Assembly: GCA_019637585.1 (NCBI GenBank) | Contig: JAHBVL010000002.1 | Span: 186,001 to 250,000 of the forward strand | Direction: 5' to 3' | From: Thermomicrobiales bacterium | GTDB taxonomy: Bacteria > Chloroflexota > Chloroflexia > Thermomicrobiales > UBA6265 | Length of the DNA stretch: 64,000 bases | Shown here: piece after piece, positions 27,656-36,345 of the stretch | Layout of the letters: each line of letters opens with the position of its first letter | How positions within the stretch are numbered: position 1 is the stretch's first letter | Position numbers and translations under genes: made by a program | Notes under the pieces: generated by a model | What the model saw: only the letters and a program-made list of their open reading frames with translations | The model's database searches: none | Told to the model about the DNA's origin: nothing

Positions 27656-28648
27656 TCAACCAACCGGCGCGCCGGCGTTCGCCACGCCGGAGACAAAGGC
27701 TCTGATCCGGTAGGACTCGCCGCCATCCGCTGGCGTGAACCTGCCGGAAAAGATGTAGATCGGCACCAGGTACTGGGAGCCTCCCGGCAGTCCTGCTGTC
27801 GTGTAGCCAATGTCGATCCGGCTATAGGTGGCGTCTCCCCGAACCACGCCATTCTCGTCGGCGATCCCCTCCGGCAATTGAAGATCGAGGAACGCCTGAC
27901 CGCTGGCGATCTCCTGCCAGGCTTCGTTGGCATCGCGGAGCTGATAGAGGTCCGCCCGCTCGATCGAGGGCCACCGGATCGATGATTCGACCACAAATCC
28001 GCCCGGTCCTTCGGTGACGAGCACGCTGGGATAGGCGGCGATGAGTCCCTGCGGTTCGAGCGGCAGGAACTGGACGACGACACGCTGCGTTTCTTCGGAG
28101 CGGGCGATGACCCGCCCGTCGTCAGCGCTATTGGGCAGGAGTCCGGCGGTGCGGAGCCAGTCGCGGGCGAACGTGATGGCGTCTTCGTCGCCTGGCAGAT
28201 CGCCGCCGTCCGGGGTGGCAGTCGTGAAGAACTGCACCAGATCGGACGACACGAAAATCTCGCCGTTCTCATCGCCGATATCGAAAGTGCCATTGCCCCG
28301 GTCGTTGACCTCTCCCGTGATCCCGAGATTGTTGGCAATGCGCTCTGTGCGACTCGCCGACGCTTCCCGCCAGTTGAGCGCATAGACCACGGCTTCACGG
28401 GGCACCGCGGCGAGGTCGACCGTTGTCGTGGAGTTGAGCTCGAAGGTGTAGCCCTGAACGTTGGAGGTCGGGAGATCGGGAGGGGGGAGCTCGGATGCAA
28501 GCTCGCTCTGCGAGGCATCTGGCCCTTCTTCCGATTCGGGGGTTGCTTCATCCTGCGCGAGTACGACGGGCGAACCGCCGCCCAGCGCCAGAAATGCCGC
28601 CAGAACGATCCAGATCAGGCGTTGCGCCTTCCAGCTGGTTTCAGTCAT
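27656..28648 (-). CDS. Secreted protein of unknown function
   Basis: A 330-residue product with an N-terminal signal peptide (residues about 10-31: [15 protein letters not shown], cleavage near VVLAQDEA). A low-complexity acidic, Glu/Ser/Pro-rich linker to about residue 65 comes next, then a globular region. The globular part has alternating strands ([54 protein letters not shown]) and no motif that I recognise. It has no second membrane segment and no lipobox Cys. Its ATG overlaps the uvrB stop by 4 nt, which ties its expression to uvrB, an unexpected partner. Presumably acts outside the membrane. Confidence 0.85.
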   Translation of the reverse strand: MTETSWKAQRLIWIVLAAFLALGGGSPVVLAQDEATPESEEGPDASQSELASELPPPDLPTSNVQGYTFELNSTTTVDLAAVPREAVVYALNWREASASRTERIANNLGITGEVNDRGNGTFDIGDENGEIFVSSDLVQFFTTATPDGGDLPGDEDAITFARDWLRTAGLLPNSADDGRVIARSEETQRVVVQFLPLEPQGLIAAYPSVLVTEGPGGFVVESSIRWPSIERADLYQLRDANEAWQEIASGQAFLDLQLPEGIADENGVVRGDATYSRIDIGYTTAGLPGGSQYLVPIYIFSGRFTPADGGESYRIRAFVSGVANAGAPVG

Positions 28649-30699
28649 CGGGGTGCTGCTCCCTCTGCTACTACCGCGCGTCGCGGCGAATCGATCTGGA
28701 CCAGCTCGAGCTCGGAAACTCGCCTGAGCTCGACGATCTGGTCACGCAACATTGCCGCCTTCTCGAATTCGAGGTCTTTCGCGGCTTTCTTCATCTGGGA
28801 CTCAAGGTCCTTGATCAGTTTGAACAGTTCTTCTTTCGGCATCATAGCGATAGCGCCGGGGTGATCGCCATCCGTCCGGTACTGAGCCTGTTCTTCGGCC
28901 ACACTCCGGATCCGGTCGGTCAGGTCCTTGATCTCCTTGACGATACCGGCGGGCGTGATGCCATGTGCCTCGTTGTGCGCCATCTGGATGGCCCGGCGCC
29001 GGTAGGTTTCGTCGATGGCGCCCTTCATCGATTTGGTCATCGTGTCGGCGTACATGACGACGAGTCCTTCGACATGCCTCGCCGCGCGTCCGATGGTCTG
29101 GATCAACGACCCCTCGGACCGGAGATACCCTTCCTTGTCCGCGTCCAGAATCGCCACGAGCGAGACTTCCGGCAAGTCGAGTCCTTCCCGCAAGAGGTTG
29201 ATCCCGACCACGACATCGTACACGCCGAGCCGCAAGTCTCTCAGGATCTCGATGCGCTCCAGCGTGTCGATCTCGCTGTGCAGGTACTGGGTGCGAACCC
29301 CCATTTCCTTCAGGTAGTCAGCCAGGTCTTCAGCCATCCGCTTGGTCAGCGTCGTGACCAGTGCGCGTTCACCCCGCGCCACCCGGGCATGGATCTCGTC
29401 CAGCAGATCGTCGATCTGCCCCTTGGTCGGCCGAACCGAAATCGCTGGATCGATCAACCCTGTGGGGCGGATCACCTGCTCGACAATGCGCTCCGACGTC
29501 TGCTGCTCGTACGGTCCGGGTGTGGCCGAGACGTAGATCACCTGATCGAGCATGGTTTCGAACTCGTCGAAGGTCAGCGGCCGGTTGTCCCGCGCACTGG
29601 GCAGCCGGAAACCATGCTCGACGAGAACATCCTTGCGCGCCCGGTCACCGGCGTACATGCCGCGCACCTGGGGGAGGGAGATATGAGATTCGTCGACGAA
29701 CATCAGAAAATCGTCGGGGAAGTAGTCGAGGAGGGTCGACGGCTGTTCCCCCGGCACGCGGCCGGAAAGGTGCATCGAGTAGTTCTCGATTCCGGAGCAG
29801 TAGCCGGCTTCCTGCATCATCTCCAGGTCATACATCGTGCGCTGGCGGAGACGGGCGGCTTCGACGATTTTGCCCTGCTTGTCGAGCTCCGCGATTCGCT
29901 CGTCGAGCTCCTGCTGAATGGCTTTGATGCCGATCTGCAAACGGTCGGCGGTGGTCACGTAGTGTTTTGCGGGATAGATATCGAGCTCGAGCCGATCGAC
30001 GAGCAGCTCGCCGGTCAGCGGATCGATTTCCACGATCCGTTCCACCTCGTCACCGAAAAACTCGATGCGAACGGCGATTTCCTCGTAGGCCGGGAAGACC
30101 TCGATCGTGTCGCCACGAGCACGGAACGATCCCCGGATCAGTGTCATGTCGTTGCGGTCGTACTGGATATCGAGCAGATGCCGGATGACCTTGTCCCGGC
30201 GCGCGCTGCCACCCCGGCGCAGCGAGACAACAGTCGCCTGGTATTCCTCGGGTGAACCGAGACCGTAGATGCAGGAGACCGACGCGACGATCAGGACATC
30301 CTTGCGGGTCAGCAGCGACTTCGTCGCGGCGTGCCGGAGCTTGTCGATTTCTTCGTTGATATCGGTGTCTTTTTCGATGTAGGTATCGGTGCGGGGGACG
30401 TAGGCTTCGGGCTGATAGTAGTCATAATATGAAACGAAGTATTCGATTGCGTTCGAAGGAAAGAATTCCTTGAACTCGGCGTAGAGCTGAGCGGCGAGCG
30501 TTTTGTTATGCGCCAGAACCAGCGTCGGACGGTTGATCCGTTCGACGATGTTGGCCATCGTGAAGGTCTTGCCCGACCCGGTGACCCCCAGCAGCGTCTG
30601 GCGCTTCAGATCGTGCTGAAGACCATCGACCAGCTCGAGAATCGCCTTGGGTTGATCGCCGGTGGGGCGCAGATCAGATTCGAGTCGAAAGTCAGGCAT
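28645..30699 (-). CDS. uvrB: UvrABC system protein B
   Basis: DNA-damage verification helicase of nucleotide excision repair. The 684 residues have normal UvrB order: Walker [21 protein letters not shown] near residue 37, the damage-inserting beta-hairpin [20 protein letters not shown] near residue 92, [15 protein letters not shown], the DESH-type box [25 protein letters not shown], and late helicase motifs [12 protein letters not shown]. The C-terminal UVR domain [20 protein letters not shown] binds UvrA/UvrC. First gene of the long minus-strand run; promoter at 30749-30778. Confidence 0.98.
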   Translation of the reverse strand: MPDFRLESDLRPTGDQPKAILELVDGLQHDLKRQTLLGVTGSGKTFTMANIVERINRPTLVLAHNKTLAAQLYAEFKEFFPSNAIEYFVSYYDYYQPEAYVPRTDTYIEKDTDINEEIDKLRHAATKSLLTRKDVLIVASVSCIYGLGSPEEYQATVVSLRRGGSARRDKVIRHLLDIQYDRNDMTLIRGSFRARGDTIEVFPAYEEIAVRIEFFGDEVERIVEIDPLTGELLVDRLELDIYPAKHYVTTADRLQIGIKAIQQELDERIAELDKQGKIVEAARLRQRTMYDLEMMQEAGYCSGIENYSMHLSGRVPGEQPSTLLDYFPDDFLMFVDESHISLPQVRGMYAGDRARKDVLVEHGFRLPSARDNRPLTFDEFETMLDQVIYVSATPGPYEQQTSERIVEQVIRPTGLIDPAISVRPTKGQIDDLLDEIHARVARGERALVTTLTKRMAEDLADYLKEMGVRTQYLHSEIDTLERIEILRDLRLGVYDVVVGINLLREGLDLPEVSLVAILDADKEGYLRSEGSLIQTIGRAARHVEGLVVMYADTMTKSMKGAIDETYRRRAIQMAHNEAHGITPAGIVKEIKDLTDRIRSVAEEQAQYRTDGDHPGAIAMMPKEELFKLIKDLESQMKKAAKDLEFEKAAMLRDQIVELRRVSELELVQIDSPRRAVVAEGAAPR

Positions 30700-30748
30700 G
30701 GCGGAATACTCGATGGTACAGGAACTTGCCGATGGGGCATGCCGGTAG

Positions 30749-30778
30749 AGTATACCAACGGCAGGTGAAAGCGAACAA
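30749..30778 (-). promoter_or_regulatory. uvrB promoter
   Basis: On the minus strand: TTGTTC (30778-30773), 18-nt spacer, TATACT (30754-30749), about 50 nt before the uvrB ATG. It would drive the ten-gene run ending at 21388. No LexA-like operator (bacillus- or E. coli-type) was recognised nearby. Confidence 0.6.
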
Positions 30779-30786
30779 ATGTACGG

Positions 30787-32316
30787 CTATCGCTCCTGCC
30801 TCGGTCGTACCCGAACCGCCTGATAGGGTTTGCCGGGCAGGCGGACGCCAAATGCCGCCTCCGGTTCGCCGCCTGAATACTGGCCGCCGCCTTGCCGGTA
30901 GGCGGGAGCAACCGGAAGAGGGGCCTTCTCCAGGGGCGTGATCGTCATTTCCCAGGTGTCGATCAGATCGATCTCGTAGTCGCCGTCGGTCATCGGCAAT
31001 CCGATGGCCCATTCGGCTGGCTGATGCTCCCCGAAATAGAGGTAGATGACCTCGTCGTCGTGCGCTCCCGATACCCGAGTCCATTCCCAGTTGTCCTGGG
31101 GGTAGGCGTAGGGGGTCAGGCCGTTTTTCACATCTTCTTCGATGAGATCGCGCAGAAAGCCGATCCGCGGCCAGCTCTCGCCGCGCAGGATGCCGCCCTT
31201 CGACCACCAGAGATCATCCCTGGGGTGCATGAAGGTCTCGCCATGACCCGCGTACCCGCCACGCATGACCGTGATCCAGAAACGATGCACGAGTTCCCGG
31301 CCGGAGATATTGCCCCAGGGACGGGGGATGTTCCCTTCATACTCGGGTTCATCGTTGAGAATCGGTTTGCCCCATTCGTTCCGCCAGGCGACGGTCTGTT
31401 TCACATCCCAGTTCTGCAGGCAGACGTGATCGACCCATGGCAGCCGGTGGTTGTACATCCGGGCCGGGTCGCCGTTGTGGATCGACTTGAGGTGCCGATA
31501 GGGATCGTATCGCTCCAGCGTCTTGAAGATCTCTTCCCAGTGGGGCAGCGGTTTCACATCGATGAGGAAGTCATATTCATTGGCCGGCGCCCACCAGACA
31601 TTCGAAAAAGCGGCCAGCCGGGCACAGAGATAGCGCAGGTACCGAAAGTCGCGATCGTGACCCATGTCCCGGTATCCCCAGCGGTCGCAGGCATGGAAGA
31701 GGATCAGATCGGCCTGCAGCCCCATATCGCGCAACGTCTCGATCTGCTTGTCGACGTGGCGAAACATGGCGAAGTTCGGCCGGTCCCAGTCGAGTGACCC
31801 ATCCTCACGCTGCTCGTAGAAGTGCATGATCGGTTCCTCGTTGTTGTAGATGTAGTCCTTGGGAAAGATCATCATCCGGAGCTTGTTGAAGCGCGTCTGC
31901 TTCAATGTGTTCAGGGTGAGGTCCTGCTGTTCCAGCGGCTGATGCATCCAGGCATAAGCAGTGGTGCCGAATGGGAAATAGGGCGTGCCGTCGGCGTACG
32001 CGAAGTGAAACTTGTTGACGACCCGAACCGGCCCATGTTGTCCCGGTTTTGCTGGCCCGCACGAGAAATCGCCCGTCCGGCCATCGAGGTCGGAAGTGCT
32101 GGATGAGGTTTCGTATCGCCAGTCGCCCTCCGTGTCGGGCATAAAGCGAATGCGATAGACGCCATCGCCGTCGTAAAAGCCGGGAACGACGATCGATCGA
32201 TTGCCGAAGGAGAATCGGGCCTCCAGGTCGACGTCCAGATAGGGATTGCCGGTCTTCGGCCCGTCCAGCGCGATCTCGAACACATCCCATCGGGGTACAG
32301 ACATCGGCTCAGGCAT
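30787..32316 (-). CDS. DUF5060/DUF4038 family glycoside hydrolase
   Basis: A 509-residue cytoplasmic-looking glycosidase (no signal peptide from ATG 32316, MPEPMSVPRW). The N-terminal beta-sandwich is DUF5060-like (WDVFEIALDGPKTGNPYLDV, FYDGDGVYRIRFMPDTEGDW). A TIM barrel of the DUF4038/GH5-clan type follows: YFPFGTTAYAWMH, FNKLRMMIFPKDY, and NVWWAPANEYDF with the likely acid/base Glu. ILNDEPEYEG has the likely nucleophile Glu, then a beta domain ending EAAFGVRLPGKPYQAVRVRP. Substrate unknown; relatives act on plant or fungal polysaccharides. An upstream in-frame extension to 32442 is less credible. Confidence 0.85.
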   Translation of the reverse strand: MPEPMSVPRWDVFEIALDGPKTGNPYLDVDLEARFSFGNRSIVVPGFYDGDGVYRIRFMPDTEGDWRYETSSSTSDLDGRTGDFSCGPAKPGQHGPVRVVNKFHFAYADGTPYFPFGTTAYAWMHQPLEQQDLTLNTLKQTRFNKLRMMIFPKDYIYNNEEPIMHFYEQREDGSLDWDRPNFAMFRHVDKQIETLRDMGLQADLILFHACDRWGYRDMGHDRDFRYLRYLCARLAAFSNVWWAPANEYDFLIDVKPLPHWEEIFKTLERYDPYRHLKSIHNGDPARMYNHRLPWVDHVCLQNWDVKQTVAWRNEWGKPILNDEPEYEGNIPRPWGNISGRELVHRFWITVMRGGYAGHGETFMHPRDDLWWSKGGILRGESWPRIGFLRDLIEEDVKNGLTPYAYPQDNWEWTRVSGAHDDEVIYLYFGEHQPAEWAIGLPMTDGDYEIDLIDTWEMTITPLEKAPLPVAPAYRQGGGQYSGGEPEAAFGVRLPGKPYQAVRVRPRQER

Positions 32317-32445
32317 CGTCGTTTGGTCCTTGGCTATGAAGCTGCTGTCCGGTTTTGTTCGTACGAGGATATCTGAAAAACCACACGTGCCCACGCCGTC
32401 AATGGCGCTTTCACGCACTTCTGGCGGGGCGGATGCGCACAACCC

Positions 32446-32907
32446 TCACGGGATGCGATAGATCTCGGCGTCTGCAGCTGGTTGGGCGATGATGTCGTCG
32501 ATATGCCGCACGGCCCAGCGCTGACTGGCGAAGGCCAGGCGACCGGTCGCTTCTTCACGATCGCACCAGGCGTAATCCTCGAACTCGGGCGCCAGCGTGA
32601 TCGGCGATCCGGTGCGCACTTCGAACGCAAGCACCGGCGCCAGCACGATCGTATCGGTCAGGTGGTCGTAGAACTGGTTGATGTAGTCGGCCGAGTAGGC
32701 CGCAAGCTGGTCGAGACCTGTCTGCATCCGCACCGCGCGTCGCGCTGCCTCGACCGTCGACTCGTCCGGTTCGATGCGTCCATGCACCGCGTGCCACGTG
32801 CCGCCGAGCTGGCCGTCGCTACGGCGTTTGAGCAGCAGGAACTCGGCATGCCCACGATTGCGGCGAAAGACGTAGGCGTCGACGATGTCGTTCGAGATGC
32901 CGGGCAC
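32446..32907 (-). CDS. Nudix-fold protein with degenerate catalytic box
   Basis: A 153-residue protein of Nudix fold: AYVFRRNRGHAEFLLLKRRS, GGTWHAVHGRIEPDESTVEA, and a C-terminal FEDYAWCDREEATGRL as in Nudix hydrolases. The Nudix box G-x5-E-x7-REUxEExGU is present in outline (Gly, Glu, Arg and the final Gly-Leu fit) but reads RAVRMQTGL. The Glu of RE and both metal-binding Glu of EE are therefore Ala, Met and Gln. The minus-strand codons confirm this. It is probably not a standard pyrophosphohydrolase; a binding or regulatory role is possible. Lies between the glycosidase and a repeat-rich gap. Confidence 0.85.
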   Translation of the reverse strand: MPGISNDIVDAYVFRRNRGHAEFLLLKRRSDGQLGGTWHAVHGRIEPDESTVEAARRAVRMQTGLDQLAAYSADYINQFYDHLTDTIVLAPVLAFEVRTGSPITLAPEFEDYAWCDREEATGRLAFASQRWAVRHIDDIIAQPAADAEIYRIP

Positions 32908-33235
32908 TGCGGGACTCCCTGCACCGCACGATATGTCAGTGCGGCCCGGGGAATTCTATACGAGGCGCGTGGAGAGTCCGGAGCGTGGAGTCCGGAGTCC
33001 GGAGCTGGTGTCGGGAAGGCGAGCCTTCACAGTCAATCACGGATTTCGGGCGACACGTTGAATTGCGGATAACATTGATTGACCGCAAAGTATCGAAACA
33101 GCGGAAATCCCCCCGGACTACGGGCAACGGGCTACGGGCAACGGACTCCGTACCACCCCAATCGCGTATCCTATGGCCCGATTGCCATCGTGCTGATGGA
33201 TTCTGCAATCGACACCGGAAGACGCCGCTACCTCC
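32908..33235. repeat. Intergenic stretch with short tandem repeats
   Basis: This 328-bp divergent gap holds repeats of AGTCCGG/TCCGGAG type (32976-33004) and two tandem 14-bp copies CTACGGGCAACGGG/A (33118-33131, 33132-33145). Between them lies an AT-richer patch around 33060-33100. I see no gene in it. Promoters for the flanking divergent genes must lie here, but none stands out. Confidence 0.6.
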
Positions 33236-34807
33236 GTGACGACTGATCCCGCAACCAAACCCGCGAGCGACTGGAGTCAGCGCATGCTGATGCCGGTGGT
33301 TTTCGTCGGCGGTATGTCGAGTATCGGCATCGAGCTGGCGACGTCGCGACTGATTGCGCCGTACTTCGGGACTTCCACCTTCATTTGGGCGAACCTGATC
33401 GGTCTGACGCTCGCGTATCTGGCGCTCGGGTATTACTTGGGCGGACGGCTCGCGGACCGATACGCGTCGACGTCGTTGCTCTACCTGATCACAGCCTTGG
33501 CCGGTTTCGCGTCGGCGCTGATTCCGTTTCTTGCCCGCCCGGTGCTGAGAGCGTCGCTTGGCGCTATCGACAATGTGGACGCTGGCGCCTTCTACGGTTC
33601 GTTGATCGGCGTCATCGTCCTCCTGGCGGTTCCCGTCACGCTCTTTGGGTTCGTGACGCCGTTCGCCATCCGTCTGCGCGCCACAGATGTCGACACAGCT
33701 GGTTCGAATGCGGGCCGGGTCTGGGCGATTTCGACCGTGGGATCGATCGCCGGCAGCTTCCTGCCGGTTCTGCTGCTCATCCCGCTGGTCGGCACGCGGA
33801 ATACCTTTCTGATCATGGCGCTGGCGGTGATCATCGTGTCCGGCGTCGGGTTGCTCGGTTCGTCATCACCACGATTCGGTTTGGTCACCGCCGTTCTGGC
33901 GGCTCTCCTTGTCGTGCTGAACGCCACGGTCGACGCCCACCCGATCAAGCCCCCCTATCGTGGTGTTTTGCTTGCCGAAGCGGAATCGGCCTACCACTAC
34001 ATCCAGGTGCTCGATGAGAACGGAGTGATTCTCCTGGCGCTCAACGAGGGACACGCCATTCACTCCATCTACAACCCGGCGACGCCGCTCACGGGGGGAC
34101 CCTGGGACTACTTCTCGGTCGCTCCCCTCTTTCTGGATGATGCGCCAGATCTGGAGTCGAGTCTGATCATTGGACTGGCGGGCGGAACCGCGGCCAGAAC
34201 GATCTTGGACATCTATGCCGAATCGACCGTCGACGGTGTCGAGATCGACGAGGAGATCGTTTCTCTCGGCCGTGAGTACTTCGCGCTCGATGACCCTCGC
34301 ATCACGACCGAGGTCGAGGACGGACGCTTCTATCTGACCGCCACGGACCAAACCTGGGATCTTATCGGCATCGATGCCTATCGACAGCCCTATATTCCAT
34401 TTCATCTGACGACACGCGAGTTCTTCGAGGAGACGGCCCGTCATCTCACCGATCAAGGCATGGTGGTGGTCAATGCGGGCCGGTCCGATACCGATTACCG
34501 GCTGGTCGATGCCCTTTCTTCGACGATGCTCGACGTCTTTCCTCACGTCTTTCTGATAGACACCATGAACTACGACAATACGCTGATCATCGGTACGTTC
34601 GCACCCGCGTCGGTCGATGCATTTCTGGCAAATGCAGGGGGCCTTGAATCGGGGTCGACACAGGCTATCATTGCAGAAGCGGCGATGACTTATGGGAACA
34701 TTCGGGTAGCCGAGCCCACGATCGAGCCGTACACTGACGACCGGGCTCCGGTCGAATGGCTCATCGATCAGATGATCGTTGACGCCGCACGGGAAGAGGA
34801 AACGTGA
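33236..34807 (+). CDS. Membrane-fused spermidine synthase-like protein
   Basis: 523 residues from GTG 33236. The N-terminal ~220 residues hold about seven hydrophobic helices (MPVVFVGGMSSIGIELATSR, SFLPVLLLIPLVG, VLAALLVVLNATV). The C-terminal part is a Rossmann methyltransferase-like domain of the polyamine synthase superfamily (SLIIGLAGGTAARTILDIY with the cofactor Gly-rich loop, VDGVEIDEEIVSLGREYF, LIGIDAYRQPYIPFHLTTRE). The aminopropyltransferase DAD/DSSD signature is replaced by IGIDAYRQP, so the true reaction is uncertain. Membrane location predicted. pgeF overlaps its stop (GTGA). Confidence 0.85.
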   Translation: MTTDPATKPASDWSQRMLMPVVFVGGMSSIGIELATSRLIAPYFGTSTFIWANLIGLTLAYLALGYYLGGRLADRYASTSLLYLITALAGFASALIPFLARPVLRASLGAIDNVDAGAFYGSLIGVIVLLAVPVTLFGFVTPFAIRLRATDVDTAGSNAGRVWAISTVGSIAGSFLPVLLLIPLVGTRNTFLIMALAVIIVSGVGLLGSSSPRFGLVTAVLAALLVVLNATVDAHPIKPPYRGVLLAEAESAYHYIQVLDENGVILLALNEGHAIHSIYNPATPLTGGPWDYFSVAPLFLDDAPDLESSLIIGLAGGTAARTILDIYAESTVDGVEIDEEIVSLGREYFALDDPRITTEVEDGRFYLTATDQTWDLIGIDAYRQPYIPFHLTTREFFEETARHLTDQGMVVVNAGRSDTDYRLVDALSSTMLDVFPHVFLIDTMNYDNTLIIGTFAPASVDAFLANAGGLESGSTQAIIAEAAMTYGNIRVAEPTIEPYTDDRAPVEWLIDQMIVDAAREEET

Positions 34808-35646
34808 GTACAACGATCGAGAGGGATGCGGCCCTTGTCGGCGATATGACTTTGACTAACCTGAGCCCTCTGCAGAGCGCGCTCTTCACGAAAACCGGCG
34901 GTGTCGCCCATGGTGTGACCCGGCGCATTCCAGATGTGCAACCTGCTGAAGCGAATATCAGCTACACGGCCCCGCGCGATCGCGTGGAGGCCTGGAGAAT
35001 GCGCCAGCTCTGGAGTGCGTCGATGGGTATCGATGCACAGACGCTTGCGGTGCCTTATCAGGTGCACGGCAGTGGCGTCGCCATCGTTCGTCGCCGCCAG
35101 GCCGGTTCGGGCGCGGCGCCCGGTTCGAAACTGGTGGCCAAGGCTGACGGCGTGATCACGGGAGATGAGGGCGTCGCGTTGATGACGACGCATGCCGACT
35201 GCCTCCCGATGCTCCTCTATGCACCGGAAACCCGCGTCGTCGCTGCCGTGCACGCCGGATGGCGCAGCACGGTGACCGGGGTGACCCGCAACACGCTTCG
35301 CACCATGTATTCGGTCTTTCACGTCGATCCGGATGAGGTTCTGGCGTTCATCGGGCCGGCGATCTGCCGAGCGTGCTATGAGGTTGGCCCTGAAGTCGAG
35401 CGAGCCTGGAGCCTGATCGATCCCAGCGATTCGGCGGGCGCCATTGTGCGAACCGGAGATCGGCTCTCATTCGATCTGGTGGCCGCCAATCGGCAGTTTC
35501 TCATCGCCGATGGCGTCCAGCCAGAGAACATCGAGGAATCGGGCTTCTGCACACGCTGTCAGGGCGATCAGTGGTTCTCTCATCGCGGGCAGGGGCCACT
35601 CACCGGCCGGTTCGGCGCCATCATCTCGCTCAATGGACGGTATTGA
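34804..35646 (+). CDS. pgeF: Peptidoglycan editing factor PgeF / polyphenol oxidase family (YfiH)
   Basis: A 280-residue protein of the YfiH/LACC1 family, variously described as a purine nucleoside phosphorylase/adenosine deaminase or a peptidoglycan-quality factor. The metal ligands are conserved: VPYQVHGSGV (His), MTTHADCLPMLLY (Cys) and VAAVHAGWRSTVTGV (His). FIGPAICRACYEVGPEV and SGFCTRCQGDQWFSHRGQ also match the family. GTG 34804 overlaps the previous stop, and yggS follows after 9 nt; the PgeF-YggS pair is widespread in cell-division neighbourhoods. Confidence 0.95.
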   Translation: MSTTIERDAALVGDMTLTNLSPLQSALFTKTGGVAHGVTRRIPDVQPAEANISYTAPRDRVEAWRMRQLWSASMGIDAQTLAVPYQVHGSGVAIVRRRQAGSGAAPGSKLVAKADGVITGDEGVALMTTHADCLPMLLYAPETRVVAAVHAGWRSTVTGVTRNTLRTMYSVFHVDPDEVLAFIGPAICRACYEVGPEVERAWSLIDPSDSAGAIVRTGDRLSFDLVAANRQFLIADGVQPENIEESGFCTRCQGDQWFSHRGQGPLTGRFGAIISLNGRY

Positions 35647-35655
35647 TCGAACAGC

Positions 35656-36345
35656 ATGTCCCTGATCGCCGATCGTATCCTGGAAATTCGCCAACGCATC
35701 GACCGAGCCTGCCTCTCAGCGGACCGCGATCCTGCGTCTGTGACGCTCGTCGGCGTGTCGAAAACGGTCGGGCGGGCGGAGATCGACGCCGCCTACGAGG
35801 CCGGGTTGCGTGATTTCGGCGAGAACCGCGTGCAGGATGCCATCGCCAAGTTCACGGACGATTGGCCGGCGGATGCGACGCGTCACCACATCGGATCGTT
35901 GCAGACGAACAAGGTCCGGCAGGCGATGCGGGTGATCGATCTCTTTCATGCGGTCGACCGGTTGTCGCTGGTCGAGGAAATGCGCAAGCAAGCCGAAAAA
36001 CTGGATCGCGTGGTTCCGGTTCTCGTCCAGGTGAATGTCGCCCGGGACCCGCAGAAGAGCGGATGTGCGCCAGAAGAAGTGTCCGCTCTGGCAGCGAGCA
36101 TCGCCGGCGCGCCGGAGCTCGAGCTCCGCGGGTTGATGACGATCGCCCCCCTGGTCTCTGATCCCGAAGAGACACGACCGGTGTTCGCCGTGTTGCGCAC
36201 GATGCGCGACGATCTCGAGCAGACCCTGGGGATCTCGCTGCCCCATCTCTCGATGGGCATGACCAACGACTTCGAGGTCGCCGTTCAGGAGGGCGCCACG
36301 CTGGTGCGCGTCGGCAGGGCGATCTTCGTTCCCGATCAGGTCTGA
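35656..36345 (+). CDS. YggS family pyridoxal phosphate homeostasis protein
   Basis: PLP-binding protein (human PLPBP family) that buffers cytoplasmic PLP. The 229 residues contain TLVGVSKTVGRAEIDAAYEA with the PLP-Lys near residue 36, DFGENRVQDAIAKF, HHIGSLQTNKVRQAMRV, ELRGLMTIAPL and HLSMGMTNDFEVAVQEGATL, all diagnostic. It follows pgeF by 9 nt. The stop overlaps the end of the convergent UPF0182 gene by 10 bp. Confidence 0.96.
   Translation: MSLIADRILEIRQRIDRACLSADRDPASVTLVGVSKTVGRAEIDAAYEAGLRDFGENRVQDAIAKFTDDWPADATRHHIGSLQTNKVRQAMRVIDLFHAVDRLSLVEEMRKQAEKLDRVVPVLVQVNVARDPQKSGCAPEEVSALAASIAGAPELELRGLMTIAPLVSDPEETRPVFAVLRTMRDDLEQTLGISLPHLSMGMTNDFEVAVQEGATLVRVGRAIFVPDQV

Noticed and set aside
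28495-30255. 586-codon plus ORF opposite uvrB
   Set aside because: Shadow of uvrB; the real gene has all UvrB motifs.
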